Shown here: positions 40,871 through 49,282 of the stretch, piece after piece
How the letters are laid out: each line of letters opens with the position of its first letter
Position numbering within the stretch: position 1 is the stretch's first letter
Assembly (NCBI GenBank): GCA_964633825.1
Contig: CAZWHE010000010.1
Span: 1-49,897, forward strand
Direction of reading: 5' to 3'
From: CAZWHE01 sp964633825
Lineage (GTDB): Bacteria; Planctomycetota; B15-G4; CAYZWU01
DNA: 49,897 nt
Program-made: the position numbers and the translations under genes
The notes under the pieces: model-generated
What the model saw: the letters and a program-made list of their open reading frames with translations, nothing else
Told to the model about the DNA's origin: nothing
The model's database searches: none

Positions 40871-43800
40871 TACGCCTGCAGCCGCCTCCCTTTCCGCGCC
40901 CCCCGATCAGAAGGAGCGGGACGCCGTCAGGAGAGATCTCGACACCAACATGCTCGTCGAGGCCGGGGCGGGCACGGGCAAGACCACGAGCATGACGGAG
41001 AGGATGGCCGAGCTCCTGGCAAAGGGCAAGTGCGCCGTCCGCAACATCGCGGCCGTGACTTTTACACGGAAAGCAGCGGCGGAGCTCCGGTCCAGGTTCC
41101 GGATCAGGCTCGAGAAGGAAGCACGTCCCGACAGCGGCCGGTCCGACGCCGAGCGGGAAAGGCTCACAGAAGCGCTGGCATCCGTTGAGAGCTGTTTTAT
41201 CGGGACGATTCATTCCTTCTGCGGCAGGCTCCTGCGCGAACGGCCCGTGGAAGCGGGCGTGGACATCGAGTTTCGCGAGATCGACGAGGACGAGGACGAG
41301 ATGCTCCGCGAAGAGGCGTGGGACCGCTTCGTGACGCGCCTCATCGTGGATGAAGACCCGCTCCTCGACGAGATCAGCGGGCTCGGCCTCGCGCCGGCCG
41401 ACCTGTCGCAGGGATTTGTCGAGACCTTTGCGAACTACCCCGACGTGGAGGAATGGCCGGCTCCGAAGCGCCGGCTCCCCGACCTCGCTTCGGCCGTGGA
41501 GAAACTGAAAGCCTATGCCTCTCGCATGAGAGAGACGGCCAAGGATTTCCCCGATCCTCTCCCGTCCGCCGACAAGCTGATGCTCGAGTATAGGCGCATT
41601 CCGAGGATGGTCTACCAAAACGACATGGCCTCTCTGCCCGACGTGCTCGAGATCATGGAGAGGTTCAGGAAGAGGGATGTGCGAAAGCAGCAGTGGCCCG
41701 GGGCGGACCGAAAAGAGAGCGTCGCCGCCTGTGAAGCCGAGCGCCGCCGATGGAAAGATTTCACGGAAAAGACGGCCGCGCCCTTTGTGAAGCAGGTTTT
41801 CGAGGCGCGCTACGAGCCCGTGATCCGAATGTGGACGCGCGCGCGGGAAGTTTACGACGCGCTCAGGAAGGAGCGCGGCGTGCTCAACTTCCAGGACCTT
41901 CTCATGAAGGCCGCCGGCCTCCTGCGCGGGAACGCGCACGTGCGCCGTTATTTTTCCGAGCGCTTCACACGGGTTCTCGTCGACGAGTTCCAGGACACGG
42001 ATCCGATCCAGGCCGAGGTCATGCTCCTGCTCACGGCCGGTGATCACAGCGAAAAAGAGTGGAGGAAGTGCGTGCCCGCAGCCGGGTCGTTCTTCGTGGT
42101 GGGGGACCCGAAGCAATCGATCTACAGGTTCCGGCGCGCCGACATCGTGACCTACAACCGGACGAAGGAGATCATCGAGACCAGCGGCGGCCGGATCGTG
42201 AGCCTCTCGGCGAACTTCCGCACCGTCCCGCCCGTGGTCGACTGGGTCAACGGGACGTTCCGTTCGGAGGGGATTTTTCCGGAAAAGGCGAACAGGCACT
42301 CGCCCGTCTACGTCGCCCTCGACAGGGGGCGCGTCGAAGGGACGGCCGGCCCCGATCTCGATGGCGTGCGCGTTGTGCGCGTGCCGGAGGAGGCGACGAG
42401 GCAGGATGACGTGGTTCGATGGGAGGCGGGCATGATCGCCCGGTTCATCCGGGATGCGGTGGACAGGGGTGTGCCGGTTCCGCGGTCGAAGCAGGAGGAG
42501 GCGGACGGCGCTGCTCCCGGCGCCCTTTTCAGCGATTTTCTCATCGTCACGCGCGTCAAGAAGAGGCTCGGCCGCTACGGCCGCGCCCTGCAGGAGCTCG
42601 GCATCCCGCACCAGGTCACGGGCGGCCGCGCCGTGAACGATGTGGAGGAAGTCGCTCTTCTCTACAAGGCGCTCCGCGCCGCGGTCGAGCCGGACGACCC
42701 GGTCGCGCTCGTGTCCGTGCTCCGGAGCGGGCTCTTCGGGATCAGCGACGAGGACCTCTATCTCTTCAAGAAGGCGGGAGGGCGGTTCTCCTACCGGAGC
42801 TCCGTGCCCGGCGATCTCCCATCGGGCGCGAGCGAGCGGATCGGGACGGCCTTCAACAGGCTGAGAGCCTGCTCGGGATGGCTCTTTCGCTTCCCGCCAG
42901 CCGTTGCGATCGAGAAGATCGCGCAGGATCTCGGGCTCTATGCGAGAGCGGCCGCTGCAGGAGACGGAAACGGGGCCGTCGGTAACTTCGGATGTCAGGC
43001 CGACGGCACCGGCCGCGGAGCGGGCGGCACCGGCCGCGGAGCGGGCGGCACCGGCCGCGGAGCGGGCGGCTTTGCCAAGGCGATCGAGATCCTGCGCGAA
43101 GCCGGGGCCCTGGCCTGGTCCGCCGCAGGCGTCGTCGAAGCGCTCGGCAGGATCGTCGAGGGCAGGGACGAGTACGACGGCGTGCCGGCGAGCCCGTCGT
43201 CCGAGCCCGTGGTGCGGGTCATGAACCTTCACAAAGCGAAAGGGCTCGAGGGGTCGGTCGTTTTTCTTGCCGATCCGTACGGTAACACCGGCCACGGCGT
43301 TGATGTTCACATCGACCGCTCGGGAGACAGGGTGCTCGGGTATGTTCTTGTCTCGTCGAAGGAGGAAACGGCCCGGGGCGTCAGGACGGTTCTTTTCGCT
43401 CAACCCGTTGATTGGGAAAAATGGGCGGACGAGGAAAAAAAGTTCCTTTCAGCCGAAGAGACGCGTCTTCTCTACGTGGCTGCAACGCGCGCCAAAACGC
43501 AGCTCAACGTCGTGCAAAACAACGGCGTGCGGAATAACAACCGCTGGAACCCCTGGGGTTTTTTCCTGAACCGGCTGGATGAGGCGCCGCAGGCGGTCGA
43601 TCCCGGACCCGTTGAAGCCCCGCGTCCGAAGAAGATTCGTGAACTAACAAAAGAAGATGTGAACGACGCCGTAGCGGCGGTCCTGGAACGGAGAAGGAAG
43701 GCCGAAACTCCGACCTACGGTGTGGTCCGCGCGAAGGAGGCGGTTTCACCGTCCGGCGCCGCGCCGAAATCGTCCGGCGCCGCGCCAAAGAAAACAAGCA

Positions 43801-44351
43801 CGCCCTTGAATGCCCGCGCCGCCGGTCCAGCGGCCGCCGGCCTGTCCGGCGATCTTCCCGGAAGCGAGCACGCCGCCGAGTGGGGGGAGGTGATACATCT
43901 TCTTCTCGAGGCCGCTGCGAGGGATCCTTCGGCCGATCTCGAGCCGCTCGCTCTCTCAGCGCTCGAGGAGAAGGATCTCGACAGGAAATACGCGAAGAAA
44001 GCACTTTCCATCGCGCGGCAGGTCTCCAGGTCGGATATCTGGAAGAGGGCGCACAAGGCGAAGCGATTCATTCCCGAGGCGCCCGTTCAGATACTCCTTC
44101 CTCCCGATGATCCGCGTTCAGGCGGCGTCCCCACTCTCCTCAAGGGAACGATCGACCTCGTCTTCGAAGAGGAGGACGGCTGGGTCATCGTGGACTACAA
44201 GACGGACAGGGCGAAAGACCTCGGCAAGCTCCTCGACAAGCACCGCTTCCAGCTCGCCAACTACAAGAGCGCCTGGGAAGAAGCGACGGGAACGCCCATT
44301 GTCGAGACAGGCATCTATTTCACGGAAGCGGACGAGTATGTGATCGCCTGA
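40863..44351 (+). CDS. addA: AddA-like UvrD-family helicase-nuclease
   Basis: 1162 residues overlapping addB by 8 bp. Superfamily 1 motifs appear in order: Walker A EAGAGTGKTT (33-42), FTRKAAAELRSR, LVDEFQDTDPIQ, VVGDPKQSIYRFRRAD, LSANFRT, VMNLHKAKGLEGSVVFL and LLYVAATRAKTQL. The C-terminal nuclease reads WGEVIHLLLEAA, GTIDLVFEEEDGWVIVDYKTDR. It unwinds and trims double-strand DNA ends for RecA loading. Two in-frame repeat tracts interrupt it: three perfect 21-bp units at 43005-43067, just before the last helicase motifs, and a 21-bp duplication at 43751, in the linker ahead of the nuclease domain. Confidence 0.92.
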   Translation: MGNTPAAASLSAPPDQKERDAVRRDLDTNMLVEAGAGTGKTTSMTERMAELLAKGKCAVRNIAAVTFTRKAAAELRSRFRIRLEKEARPDSGRSDAERERLTEALASVESCFIGTIHSFCGRLLRERPVEAGVDIEFREIDEDEDEMLREEAWDRFVTRLIVDEDPLLDEISGLGLAPADLSQGFVETFANYPDVEEWPAPKRRLPDLASAVEKLKAYASRMRETAKDFPDPLPSADKLMLEYRRIPRMVYQNDMASLPDVLEIMERFRKRDVRKQQWPGADRKESVAACEAERRRWKDFTEKTAAPFVKQVFEARYEPVIRMWTRAREVYDALRKERGVLNFQDLLMKAAGLLRGNAHVRRYFSERFTRVLVDEFQDTDPIQAEVMLLLTAGDHSEKEWRKCVPAAGSFFVVGDPKQSIYRFRRADIVTYNRTKEIIETSGGRIVSLSANFRTVPPVVDWVNGTFRSEGIFPEKANRHSPVYVALDRGRVEGTAGPDLDGVRVVRVPEEATRQDDVVRWEAGMIARFIRDAVDRGVPVPRSKQEEADGAAPGALFSDFLIVTRVKKRLGRYGRALQELGIPHQVTGGRAVNDVEEVALLYKALRAAVEPDDPVALVSVLRSGLFGISDEDLYLFKKAGGRFSYRSSVPGDLPSGASERIGTAFNRLRACSGWLFRFPPAVAIEKIAQDLGLYARAAAAGDGNGAVGNFGCQADGTGRGAGGTGRGAGGTGRGAGGFAKAIEILREAGALAWSAAGVVEALGRIVEGRDEYDGVPASPSSEPVVRVMNLHKAKGLEGSVVFLADPYGNTGHGVDVHIDRSGDRVLGYVLVSSKEETARGVRTVLFAQPVDWEKWADEEKKFLSAEETRLLYVAATRAKTQLNVVQNNGVRNNNRWNPWGFFLNRLDEAPQAVDPGPVEAPRPKKIRELTKEDVNDAVAAVLERRRKAETPTYGVVRAKEAVSPSGAAPKSSGAAPKKTSTPLNARAAGPAAAGLSGDLPGSEHAAEWGEVIHLLLEAAARDPSADLEPLALSALEEKDLDRKYAKKALSIARQVSRSDIWKRAHKAKRFIPEAPVQILLPPDDPRSGGVPTLLKGTIDLVFEEEDGWVIVDYKTDRAKDLGKLLDKHRFQLANYKSAWEEATGTPIVETGIYFTEADEYVIA
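43005..43067 (+). repeat. Three perfect 21-bp tandem repeats in addA
   Basis: GGCACCGGCCGCGGAGCGGGC is repeated at 43005, 43026 and 43047 with no mismatch. In frame it codes for GTGRGAG three times (residues 715-735), in a loop between conserved helicase regions. Confidence 0.95.
43751..43792 (+). repeat. 21-bp duplication in the addA interdomain linker
   Basis: GTCCGGCGCCGCGCCGAAATC (43751-43771) is followed by a copy at 43772-43792 identical over its first 15 bases. It encodes SGAAPKSSGAAPKK ahead of the nuclease domain. Confidence 0.7.
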
Positions 44352-44360
44352 GAAACCTCA

Positions 44361-44402
44361 CAAATAATTTCACCCCAAGGCTAAATTAACCGCAAATAAT
44401 TT
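44361..44402 (+). promoter_or_regulatory. Direct repeats near the ATPase promoter (candidate operator)
   Basis: CAAATAATTT occurs at 44361-44370 and again at 44393-44402, 32 bp apart, about three helical turns. The second copy abuts the -35 box of the promoter at 44402-44430. This spacing suits cooperative binding of a regulator on one face of the DNA. No regulator gene is adjacent; autoregulation by the ATPase is a guess. Confidence 0.5.
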
Positions 44403-44430
44403 TGACTATAGGGGAAAATGTCAGTATACT
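44402..44430 (+). promoter_or_regulatory. Near-consensus promoter predicting a leaderless mRNA
   Basis: TTGACT at 44402-44407 and TATACT at 44425-44430 lie 17 bp apart. The ATG of the downstream gene is at 44437, only 6 nt past the -10 box, exactly where transcription should start. There is no ribosome site between them. The gene would thus be translated from a leaderless transcript. Confidence 0.75.
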
Positions 44431-44436
44431 CGGTTC

Positions 44437-45555
44437 ATGAAAATGATCGAACGTTACCTTCTCTCTCAGGTCCGGACCGACTTGGTCAAGAAGATGGTCT
44501 TCGTTGCAGGTCCCCGGCAGGTCGGCAAGACCACACTCGGGCTGAGCCTGCCGAAGGCGAGGGCGGGATACCTGAACTGGGACATAACCGAACACCGCGA
44601 ACGGATATTGCGCCGGGAGCTTCCCTCGAACCCTCTCTGGTTCTTCGATGAGATTCACAAATACCGGTCCTGGCGGAACTACTTGAAGGGCATTTTCGAC
44701 GGCAGGCCGCCGTCGCAGCAGATCTTGGTCACAGGGAGCGCGCGCCTCGACTTCTACCGATTCTCCGGCGACTCTCTCCAGGGGCGCTACCATCTCCTCC
44801 GACTGCACCCTCTCTCCGCAGCCGAACTGGGTATGGAAACTCCCGATGACCTGCGGTATCTTTTAACGCTTGGGGGATTTCCGGAACCCTTTTTCGGCGG
44901 CGCCGAAGTCGATGCGCGCCGGTGGTCCCGCGAGTACCGCAATCTTCTCATCACCGAAGAGATCACTGCTTTGGAGCGCGTCCAGGACCTGGGAAACCTT
45001 GAGCTGCTCATGCTTCGTCTTCCCGATCTCGTGGGGTCTTTGCTGTCGATCAACGCGCTCCGCGAAGACTTGCAGGTGAGCCACAAAGCCGTTGCGAACT
45101 GGATCGCGATCCTGGAGAGGCTCTACTCTCTTTTCCGGCTGTCTCCCTTTGGCAGCCCGAAGATCCGAGCCGTCAAGAAATCGCAGAAGCACTACCACAC
45201 GGACTGGACGCTCGTCTCCGATCGAAGACCTCGATTCGAGAACCTTGTGGCCTGCCATCTCTTGAAATGGATCCACCACCAGCAGGACACCCAGGGCCGC
45301 GATCTTTCGCTGCACTATTTTCGCGACACGGACGGCCGCGAGGTGGACTTCATTCTTACCGAAAAAAGCCGGCCCATCTCAGCGGTCGAATGCAAATGGT
45401 CCGACGGTCCCGCGGACCGAAGCCTTCGCTACTGGAAGGCCCGCTTTCCCCGGTGCGACGCGTGGCAGATTTCCGCCGCTGGGGTCAAAGACTTCCTCAC
45501 CCCGGACGGAATCCGCGTCTGCCCGGCACTGGAGTTTCTGAAGAGCCTGGTTTGA
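44437..45555 (+). CDS. AAA_14/DUF4143-type ATP-binding protein
   Basis: 372 residues. Walker A is AGPRQVGKTT (about 24-33), Walker B WFFDEIHKYRSW, sensor LVTGSARLDFYR. The DUF4143 C-terminal part includes LQVSHKAVANWIAILERLY and a PD-(D/E)XK-like stretch, REVDFILTEKSRPISAVECK. Family members are widespread, often single, and functionally uncharacterised. It starts at the predicted transcription start (leaderless) and ends 21 bp before the convergent lipoprotein gene. A second ATG two codons on (44443) is an alternative start. Confidence 0.92.
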   Translation: MKMIERYLLSQVRTDLVKKMVFVAGPRQVGKTTLGLSLPKARAGYLNWDITEHRERILRRELPSNPLWFFDEIHKYRSWRNYLKGIFDGRPPSQQILVTGSARLDFYRFSGDSLQGRYHLLRLHPLSAAELGMETPDDLRYLLTLGGFPEPFFGGAEVDARRWSREYRNLLITEEITALERVQDLGNLELLMLRLPDLVGSLLSINALREDLQVSHKAVANWIAILERLYSLFRLSPFGSPKIRAVKKSQKHYHTDWTLVSDRRPRFENLVACHLLKWIHHQQDTQGRDLSLHYFRDTDGREVDFILTEKSRPISAVECKWSDGPADRSLRYWKARFPRCDAWQISAAGVKDFLTPDGIRVCPALEFLKSLV

Positions 45556-45576
45556 AAGGGGAGCGCCGGGTTCGAG

Positions 45577-46323
45577 CTAAAACCGCACCCTCGCCCCCAG
45601 AAAGGGGCCGTGGAGCCTCATGTCGAAGGAGTCGTTGCTCTTGCTGATGTCTATGTCGATCATCCTGTAGCCCGTGGCGAGAGAGAGGTTCTCGCCGAGC
45701 CGGATCCTGACCCCGGCCTCGGCATCCACGAAGTGACCGTCCTCATAAGACGCGATTCCCGTGACCTCGCTGTAGATGTCGACCCTTTCGTGGGGTTCGT
45801 AGTCGAAGACGAAACCGAGCGTGGGGATGTAATTCTTGAACGACCAGGGGACCCGCGCGGCAGCGCTCACGAAGGTCGAATCGACCTGGATGCGCCGCGC
45901 CTCGGCGAGGGTTCCGAAGCGGATGTGCCCGCTGTCCGATCGGAGGAACTGCCACGCCCATCCGACCCGGGTCTGGTCGATGTCGATGTCGGTGTGCACG
46001 GCGGTTCCGGCGGCGAAATTCTGCCCCGCGATCGTGTGGGGACGGCGCAGAACCGTGTCTCCCGAGAAGCCCGTGCTCGACACGTCGATCCGGGCCCAGT
46101 GCTCGCTGCTGATCGCCCATTTGAGCACGCGCCAATCCCAGATCGGTTCGTCGCCCACGTCGAGGTCTTTTTCGATGTCGAACCGCGTGCCCGTCGAGTG
46201 GCCGGCGTATTTGGCCTTTGCGTCGAGGTCGGGGTGCCAGTAGCGGGCTCCCAGCTCGAACATGGGTGTCGTGCAGGACGGGAGAAGAAGAAGAGCGAGC
46301 AGGATAACCGTTCCTCTATTCAC
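45577..46323 (-). CDS. Outer-membrane beta-barrel-like lipoprotein
   Basis: 248 residues with an N-terminal signal and lipobox (LLALLLLPSC). After it come alternating strands typical of small outer-membrane barrels (FELGARYWHPDLDAKAKY, TRVGWAWQFL, IPTLGFVFDYEP, VDAEAGVRIRLGENLSLATGY), ending with an aromatic residue (GARVRF), the common barrel C-terminus. The lipobox and barrel together are unusual, and the Cys could be only the end of a normal signal. No ligand is suggested. It lies 45 bp downstream of the crotonase stop on the same strand, possibly with its own promoter. Confidence 0.82.
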   Translation of the reverse strand: MNRGTVILLALLLLPSCTTPMFELGARYWHPDLDAKAKYAGHSTGTRFDIEKDLDVGDEPIWDWRVLKWAISSEHWARIDVSSTGFSGDTVLRRPHTIAGQNFAAGTAVHTDIDIDQTRVGWAWQFLRSDSGHIRFGTLAEARRIQVDSTFVSAAARVPWSFKNYIPTLGFVFDYEPHERVDIYSEVTGIASYEDGHFVDAEAGVRIRLGENLSLATGYRMIDIDISKSNDSFDMRLHGPFLGARVRF

Positions 46324-46368
46324 TGAATACCTCCTGTGTCACAAGCAGGTGATGATGGACCGTCCGGG

Positions 46369-47148
46369 CTAACGCCCCTCGAATTCGGCGTCCCTCTTTT
46401 CGAGAAAAGCGGCGACCCCTTCCTTCTTGTCGAAGGTGCCGCACGAAAGAGCATGGAGATAGGACTCGTGCGCCAGCCCCTCGGCGAGGGAACCGTCCGA
46501 TGAACGGAGCACGGCCTCCTTGGCGTACTGGAGAGCGAGCTTGGGCCTCGCGGCGAGAGTGTGGGCGAGCTTTCGCGTCTCGGCCGTGAGCTCCTCGAGG
46601 GGAACGACGCGGTTGACGAGGCCCATGGCGAGCGCGCTCTCGGCGTTCACGGGATCGCCCGTGAGGACCATCTCCATGGCGCGCGCGAAGCCGATGAGGC
46701 GCGGAAGCCGCTGCGTGCCGCCCGCGCCGGGGATGATGCCGAGCTTGACCTCGGGCTGTCCCATCCTGGCCGTGGCGGCGGCTATCCTGAGCGTGCACGC
46801 CATGGCGAGCTCGAGGCCGAAGCCCATGGCCCAGCCGTTGACGGCCGCGATCGACGGGATCTCGAGCTGCTCGAGCCGGGTCAGCACTTCCTGCCGCCTC
46901 CTCGTGTGAAGGCGGCCCGTGACGATGTCGCGCTCCTTCAGCTCGTTCAGGTCGGCTCCGGCCACGAAAGCCTTGTCGCCCGCACCGGTCACGATGAGGA
47001 CGCGGAGTTCACTGTCGGCCTCGACCAGGCCCAGCGCCTTGTCGATCTCGTCCACCGTGGCGTTGTCGGCGGCGTTCCGGAACTTGGGCCGGTTCACCGT
47101 CAGGGTCGCGACGGCACCGTCCTTTTCGAAGAGAATGTTCTCGAACAT
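46369..47148 (-). CDS. Enoyl-CoA hydratase (crotonase family)
   Basis: 259 residues; ATG at 47148 overlaps the preceding stop (TGATG). The crotonase fold shows the oxyanion-hole strands KAFVAGADL and GWAMGFGLELA and the two catalytic glutamates at E113 (GLELA) and E133 (QPEVKLG), followed by PGAGGTQRLPRLIG. Both Glu are present, so hydratase activity on short-chain enoyl-CoA is expected. Together with the upstream dehydrogenase and thiolase it forms the C4 interconversion of acetoacetyl-CoA and crotonyl-CoA. Confidence 0.93.
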   Translation of the reverse strand: MFENILFEKDGAVATLTVNRPKFRNAADNATVDEIDKALGLVEADSELRVLIVTGAGDKAFVAGADLNELKERDIVTGRLHTRRRQEVLTRLEQLEIPSIAAVNGWAMGFGLELAMACTLRIAAATARMGQPEVKLGIIPGAGGTQRLPRLIGFARAMEMVLTGDPVNAESALAMGLVNRVVPLEELTAETRKLAHTLAARPKLALQYAKEAVLRSSDGSLAEGLAHESYLHALSCGTFDKKEGVAAFLEKRDAEFEGR

Positions 47149-48011
47149 CACTTCCCCCCGCCGTAGTCGTAGAAGCCTTTACCCGATTTGCGGCCGAGAT
47201 GCCCCTTCTCGATCATCTCGTCCACGATGGGGGGGTGGCGGTAGCGGGGATCGTCGAGCTTTTCGAGCAGGGTCTGCATCTTGGCGCGGTGGATGTCGAG
47301 ACCGATCATGTCGAGAAGCGTAAGCGGCCCCATGGGGTGGCCGGCGCCGAGCTTCATCGCCTTGTCGACGGCCTCCGCGTCGGCGACGCCCGTCTGAACG
47401 AGCCACGTCGCCTCGTTGAGAAGGCAGCCGAGGACGCGGGAGACGATGCCGGCGGGTGCTTCCTTTCCGCAGACCACGGGGTCCTTGCCGAGCTGCCGGG
47501 CGAAGTCTCCGGCGGCGGCGAGCGTCTCGGGCGATGTCTTGTCGCCCGGCATGATCTCGACGAGCTTCATCACGGCCGGCGGGTTGAAGAAGTGCATCTG
47601 CACCACCTTGTCGGGGCGCTCTGTGGCATCGGCCATGGCGCTGATCGAGAGGGAGGTCGTGTTGGTGGCCAGGACCACGCCGGGGCGGGCGAGCTTGTCT
47701 AGCTCGGTGAAGATCTTTTTCTTGATCTCCAGGTTTTCGGCCGCGCTCTCGACGACGATATCGGCGTCGGCAACCGGATCGAGAGTGCCGGCCGTGGCGA
47801 TGCGCGACAGGACGGCGTTCTTGTCGTCCTCGGTGATCTTGCCCTTCTCGACGCGCTTCGCCAGGCCCTTCTCGACGCGGGCCTTTCCCTTGTCGGCGAT
47901 CTCTTGGCTGATGTCGGTGATCACGGCGTCGATGCCTTTCTGCGCGCAGAGCTGGCCGATTCCGGCGCCCATGGTGCCCGACCCGACGACGACGACTTTC
48001 TTGATATCCAT
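47148..48011 (-). CDS. hbd: 3-hydroxybutyryl-CoA dehydrogenase
   Basis: 287 residues. The NAD-binding Rossmann motif is VVVVGSGTMGAGIGQLCAQKG (6-26), the family block VVESAAENLEIKK follows, and the catalytic region is NTTSLSI with S120 and HFFNP with H140. The size and motifs are those of the short, single-function dehydrogenase (Hbd/PaaH). It oxidises or forms 3-hydroxybutyryl-CoA. Coupled by a 1-bp overlap to the crotonase gene. A GAGGAG site precedes the start. Confidence 0.94.
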   Translation of the reverse strand: MDIKKVVVVGSGTMGAGIGQLCAQKGIDAVITDISQEIADKGKARVEKGLAKRVEKGKITEDDKNAVLSRIATAGTLDPVADADIVVESAAENLEIKKKIFTELDKLARPGVVLATNTTSLSISAMADATERPDKVVQMHFFNPPAVMKLVEIMPGDKTSPETLAAAGDFARQLGKDPVVCGKEAPAGIVSRVLGCLLNEATWLVQTGVADAEAVDKAMKLGAGHPMGPLTLLDMIGLDIHRAKMQTLLEKLDDPRYRHPPIVDEMIEKGHLGRKSGKGFYDYGGGK

Positions 48012-48088
48012 CTTTTCTCCTCCTCTTTGATACTGCCCGCCCCGGTCGTGAAGCGGGCATGGGATCGGTTCATCGAACCGGCATTGGA

Positions 48089-49270
48089 TCAGATTCTTTC
48101 GACGACAGCGGCCACGCCGTTGCCGCCCCCGATGCAGAGGCTGACGAGGCCGAGGCTCTTGCCTTGATTCTTCATGGCGTAGAGAAGCGTGGTCAGGATC
48201 TTGGAGCCCGTGGCGGCCACGGGGTGGCCGAGGGCGATGGCGCCGCCGTTCACGTTGACCTTGCTCCTGTCGAGGCCGAGCTCCCTCTCGCAGGCGAGGT
48301 ACTGGGCCGCGAAGGCTTCGTTGAGCTCGATCAGGTCGATATCGCCCAGGCTGACGCCGGCTTTCTCGAGGGCGGCCGGGATCGCCTTGACGGGGGAGAG
48401 GCCGAACCTCTTCGGGTCGACGCCGACGAAGGCGTATCCGCGGAGAAGCGCCATCGGCTCGAGACCGAGGGACTTCGCCTTCTCCCGTTCCATGATGACC
48501 TGCGCCGCCGCCGCGTCGCAGAGGGCGCAGGCGTTGCCGGCCGTGATCGTGCCGTCCTTCTTGAAGACCGGTTTCAGCTTGGCCAGCGATTCGGCCTTGA
48601 CCCCTTCGCGAAAGATCTCCTCGTCCTTGAAGATATCGACCTTCCCCTTGCGGCCCGGGACCTCGACGGGGACGATCTCGTCGGCGAACCGCCCCTCCTT
48701 CACGGCGGTCTCGGTCTTGTTGTGGCAGTCGGCGGCATAGGAGTCCTGCTCCTGGCGGCTGATCCCCATCTCGGCCACGATCTCCTCGGTGAGCTCGCCC
48801 ATGAGGCCGCCGCCGAGGGGGCAGAGGAAACCGTCCTGGTGCATCAGGTCGAGGAGCGCGCCCTTACCCATGCGGTATCCCCAGCGCGCCTTGGGGAGGG
48901 CGTAGGGGACCTGGTTGGTGCTCTCCGTGCCGCCAACGACGACCGTGTCCACGTCGCCGGCCTTGATCGCCTGGGCCCCGAAGATGAGGGCCTGGATGCT
49001 CGACCCGCAGCGCACGTTGATTGACACGGCGGGCGCTTCGGCGGGCACGCCCGCCTTGACGGCCGTGATGCGCGCCGGGTTGGGGCCCACACCGGCCTGC
49101 CAGGCGTTGCCGAGCACCGTCTGGTCGATCGCGTCGGGCGAGATGCCCGACCGCGCGATCGCTTCGCGCACGGCGAATGCGCCGAAATCGGGCGCCGTCA
49201 TTTTCTTGAGGGATCCGTCGAAACCGCCGCCCGCTGTCCGGGCGGCGCCGAGTATGACAACTTCTCTCAT
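48089..49270 (-). CDS. Acetyl-CoA acetyltransferase (thiolase)
   Basis: 393 residues, the usual thiolase length. The acyl-accepting cysteine is C88 in NVRCGSSIQAL, the active-site His is H349 in GGAIALGHPVAATG, and C379 lies in LCIGGGNGVA. GAGGAG just before the ATG at 49270 is a good site. In a biosynthetic direction it condenses two acetyl-CoA, in the degradative direction it cleaves acetoacetyl-CoA. Its operon (acyl-CoA dehydrogenase, thiolase, dehydrogenase, crotonase) allows either butyrate formation or butyryl-CoA oxidation. Confidence 0.94.
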   Translation of the reverse strand: MREVVILGAARTAGGGFDGSLKKMTAPDFGAFAVREAIARSGISPDAIDQTVLGNAWQAGVGPNPARITAVKAGVPAEAPAVSINVRCGSSIQALIFGAQAIKAGDVDTVVVGGTESTNQVPYALPKARWGYRMGKGALLDLMHQDGFLCPLGGGLMGELTEEIVAEMGISRQEQDSYAADCHNKTETAVKEGRFADEIVPVEVPGRKGKVDIFKDEEIFREGVKAESLAKLKPVFKKDGTITAGNACALCDAAAAQVIMEREKAKSLGLEPMALLRGYAFVGVDPKRFGLSPVKAIPAALEKAGVSLGDIDLIELNEAFAAQYLACERELGLDRSKVNVNGGAIALGHPVAATGSKILTTLLYAMKNQGKSLGLVSLCIGGGNGVAAVVERI

Positions 49271-49282
49271 CGCTATTCCTCC

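Noticed and set aside
40845..43403. An 852-codon open frame on the minus strand opposite addA
   Set aside because: All superfamily 1 helicase motifs are in the plus frame; this one has no recognisable sequence.
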